NCBI GenBank assembly: GCA_009746045.1 | Contig: RPFO01000310.1 | Coordinates: 1,833,142-1,897,141 of the forward strand | Length of the DNA: 64,000 nucleotides | Origin: Mesostigma viride | Lineage: Eukaryota > Streptophyta > Mesostigmatophyceae > Mesostigmatales > Mesostigmataceae | Direction of reading: 5' to 3' | Shown: positions 62,260 to 64,000 of the stretch, piece by piece | Position numbering within the stretch: position 1 is the first letter of the stretch | Layout: each line of letters starts with the position of its first letter | Position numbers and translations under genes: made by a program | The notes under the pieces: generated by a model | Seen by the model: the letters and a program-made list of their open reading frames with translations, nothing else | The model's database searches: none | What the model was told of the DNA's origin: nothing

Positions 62260-62679
62260 CTGGCCCGTGCTATGCCGGTGATGGTGCACATGGCCCTCCC
62301 CCCCGACCCGGTTCGCTGGAAGCAGTGACAGCCCCCCAGCATCCGGGCCCGCCCCCCTCACCGCCAGCGTCCTCCTCGGAGAGTCCATGCTCATCAAGTG
62401 AGCCATCGTGCGACTCGCCATCGGGGACAGCCCCATCCCAGGGACCCACTGCCTGTGCCCGAACGCGGCCTCGGCGTCCAGGTGAGGGTGGTGGAGGGCC
62501 GAGCGGGGCCCTGCAGAAGGGCGGGGGCGATCACTTCCCTCGCTCACCCGGCTGCTGTTGCTGAGGTCGATGACCAGGCGGGGGCTGTGCGGGGTGGCGG
62601 GCCGGAAGGGCAGCTGGCGCCAGGTGTCGGTCCCCTGGGGCGCGCGCAGGGGGGCGCTGGGGGCGGCCGCCGGGAGCGC
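62260..62679 (-). CDS. RING-finger host gene, internal exon
   Basis: 140 codons, phase 0 at both ends, from CCCCCCATCCAG|GCG to GGCCAG|GTAAGC. Contains DTWRQLPFRPATPHSPR, DLSNSSRVSEGSDRPRP and HLMSMDSPRRTLAV, and ends in a His cluster (GEGHVHHHRHSTGQ) that matches the His-rich start of the last exon. It is linked to 53364-54407 by phase, strand and composition; transcript proof is lacking. Confidence 0.5.
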
Positions 62680-62838
62680 CTGGATGGGGGGCAAGGGGGG
62701 GAAGGCATTGGGAGGAAAGGTGTGTGTATGTGTGTGTGTGTGTGTGTCGGTGGTGGTGTGGAGGGGGAGGGAAGGGCGGGGGGGAAGGAAAGAGGAGTGT
62801 GGTGGTTACCATAAGCTTTGTGATATCCTAAAAAAGGG

Positions 62839-62984
<146 letters not shown>

Positions 62985-63465
62985 CACGAAATTAACTAAG
63001 GCACGGTGTGGCCCTGGCAACAATCAGTCTACATTCAAATTCAAGGAATCAATCTTGAAAGAATTCCTTGGCCACAAGCGTCCCAATTAATAAAGGGCAC
63101 TCTCATGTTCAGGCCGGTGACACCAGGGTCACTGAAGTCCACCACGAGAGATCTCCCTGACATCCCTATAATAAGTGAAAACAACGCTCACATGTTGAAA
63201 AGACCCTGATATTTGTCGGCCCAAGGTAACAAGCCATATCAAGGCATCCCATGCAACAGAACAAGTGTTCAGACAGCCGCAGTCTGCATAATCGTTTTGT
63301 ACATAGAAAGACATTTATGGCGTAGTAAAAGAAAATTGAGCTATACAAAATCAAAGCAAGAGCGCCGCGCAGATCCCGATGGCCGGCTCCAAAGCCATCG
63401 GCGGGAATTCAGATAAGAACGTGCATGAAACAAACAAACAAACAAGATCCCGAATTTTCACTTAC

Positions 63466-63663
63466 ATGGGATTCCGCGTCGCTACCTTCCTGAGGGGACA
63501 GGCAGGCAGCGACGTTGACAACTGGTTCTACGACCACTACTTCCGCTTTCAGCTGTTCGCGGGATTCATAGTCTTTGTCTTCTCGAACGCTAGGGGGTTT
63601 GCAGCAGGCAGCCCCTATATTGACGATCGAGGCCGAACGCTCGGGCACCCTTGCGAGGCAGGC
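63466..63663 (-). CDS. RING-finger host gene, candidate N-terminal exon
   Basis: 66 codons from CAGTATCTTTTAG|GCC to GAATCCCAT|GTAAGT, phase 0 at its 3' end like the next exon. It contains IGAACCKPPSVREDKD; a GxACC start is typical of the plant RING family it resembles. No in-frame ATG lies within it, so the start is either upstream beyond another intron or misjudged. Confidence 0.35.
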
Positions 63664-64000
63664 CTAAAAGATACTGACCAACTAAGGCTAAGGAATGCGT
63701 CACCTCCAGACATGCAGGGCGCCTGGATCAAGTGTCAAGATCTGAGCACGGTCTTGGGCAGCGGTAGGCGAGTCCCTTTGAACGGTGAAACTGCTCCGAC
63801 CGTGAAATTGCAGGCAAGAAATGCCTGCACGGAGCGCAATAATCGATTCAGACAACCATAGATTCCCGCAAGTCGAAAAATCAAGCCGACGAAAACATGC
63901 CCAATAGGCTAGCTGGATCTGAACCGTCTTAATCACATGAGGTCATCGCGGAGAAGGTCGGTAATTCTCGAGGCTGCGCGCGACAGTAACTCGTGCGGTG
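63664..64000. other. No gene assigned
   Basis: The upstream flank of the candidate first exon. A plus-strand 160-codon frame (63379-63861) antisense to that exon shows no domain. The missing start of the RING gene may lie here or beyond the window. Confidence 0.35.

Noticed and set aside
62520-62570. A 37-bp intron inside the internal RING-gene exon (GTGAGC...CTGCAG)
   Set aside because: Too short for a normal spliceosomal intron, and the frame is open through it.

Overview
This is nuclear DNA from a green-lineage eukaryote, probably an alga with a large, transposon-packed genome. The evidence is spliceosomal introns with GT-AG borders, Ty1/copia, Helitron, pogo-type and restriction-like-endonuclease non-LTR elements, a plant-type interstitial telomere motif (TTTAGGG type, about 4893-4909), and a RING-finger host gene that resembles a family I know from land plants. 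The placement, perhaps a streptophyte alga, is inference. No rRNA, tRNA, CRISPR or bacterial-type operon was seen.

Region 1 (869-38100) is one nested stack. The oldest layer is a minus-strand non-LTR retrotransposon of about 4.5 kb, with a RING, a CCHH zinc finger, a reverse transcriptase and a CCHC plus PD-D endonuclease. It now lies in three pieces (36296-38100, 24032-25242, 869-2304). Two insertions split it. The first is a 21.7-kb DNA element (2305-24029) with CACTA-like inverted ends, a 2-bp target duplication and GGTTACC-rich subtermini. The second is an 11-kb copia-lineage LTR retrotransposon (25248-36290) with 483-bp LTRs that differ at one base and end AGTTAGT...ACTAACT. A second, smaller CACTA-like element (32194-35707) sits inside the LTR element. 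An intact pogo/Tc1-mariner-type transposon (10662-13703) sits inside the large CACTA-like element. At both cuts of the non-LTR element the reading frame stays open once one target-duplication copy is discounted, so the nesting can be checked base by base.

Region 2 (38157-44410) is Helitron territory. It holds a 5'-truncated Rep remnant, a long intact PIF1-type helicase with a C-terminal RING/RING-CH domain, and a convergent two-exon RPA1-like single-strand DNA-binding protein gene. Related C-rich 3' motifs follow each module.

Region 3 (44500-53300) has little coding capacity. It contains variable-length tandem arrays, microsatellites, a frameshifted PHD-finger ORF, an L1-ORF1-like fragment that runs straight into a 3' tail, and a 221-bp mariner-type MITE with TA duplications.

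Region 4 (53364-63663, minus) is the only convincing host gene: a RING-finger protein pieced together from three phase-0 exons. Its 7.85-kb intron holds a 3.9-kb element with 9-bp target duplications (Mutator-like by structure), a further TIR-bounded segment, and copies of two dispersed repeat families (called R1 and R2 here) that also occur inside the large CACTA-like element.
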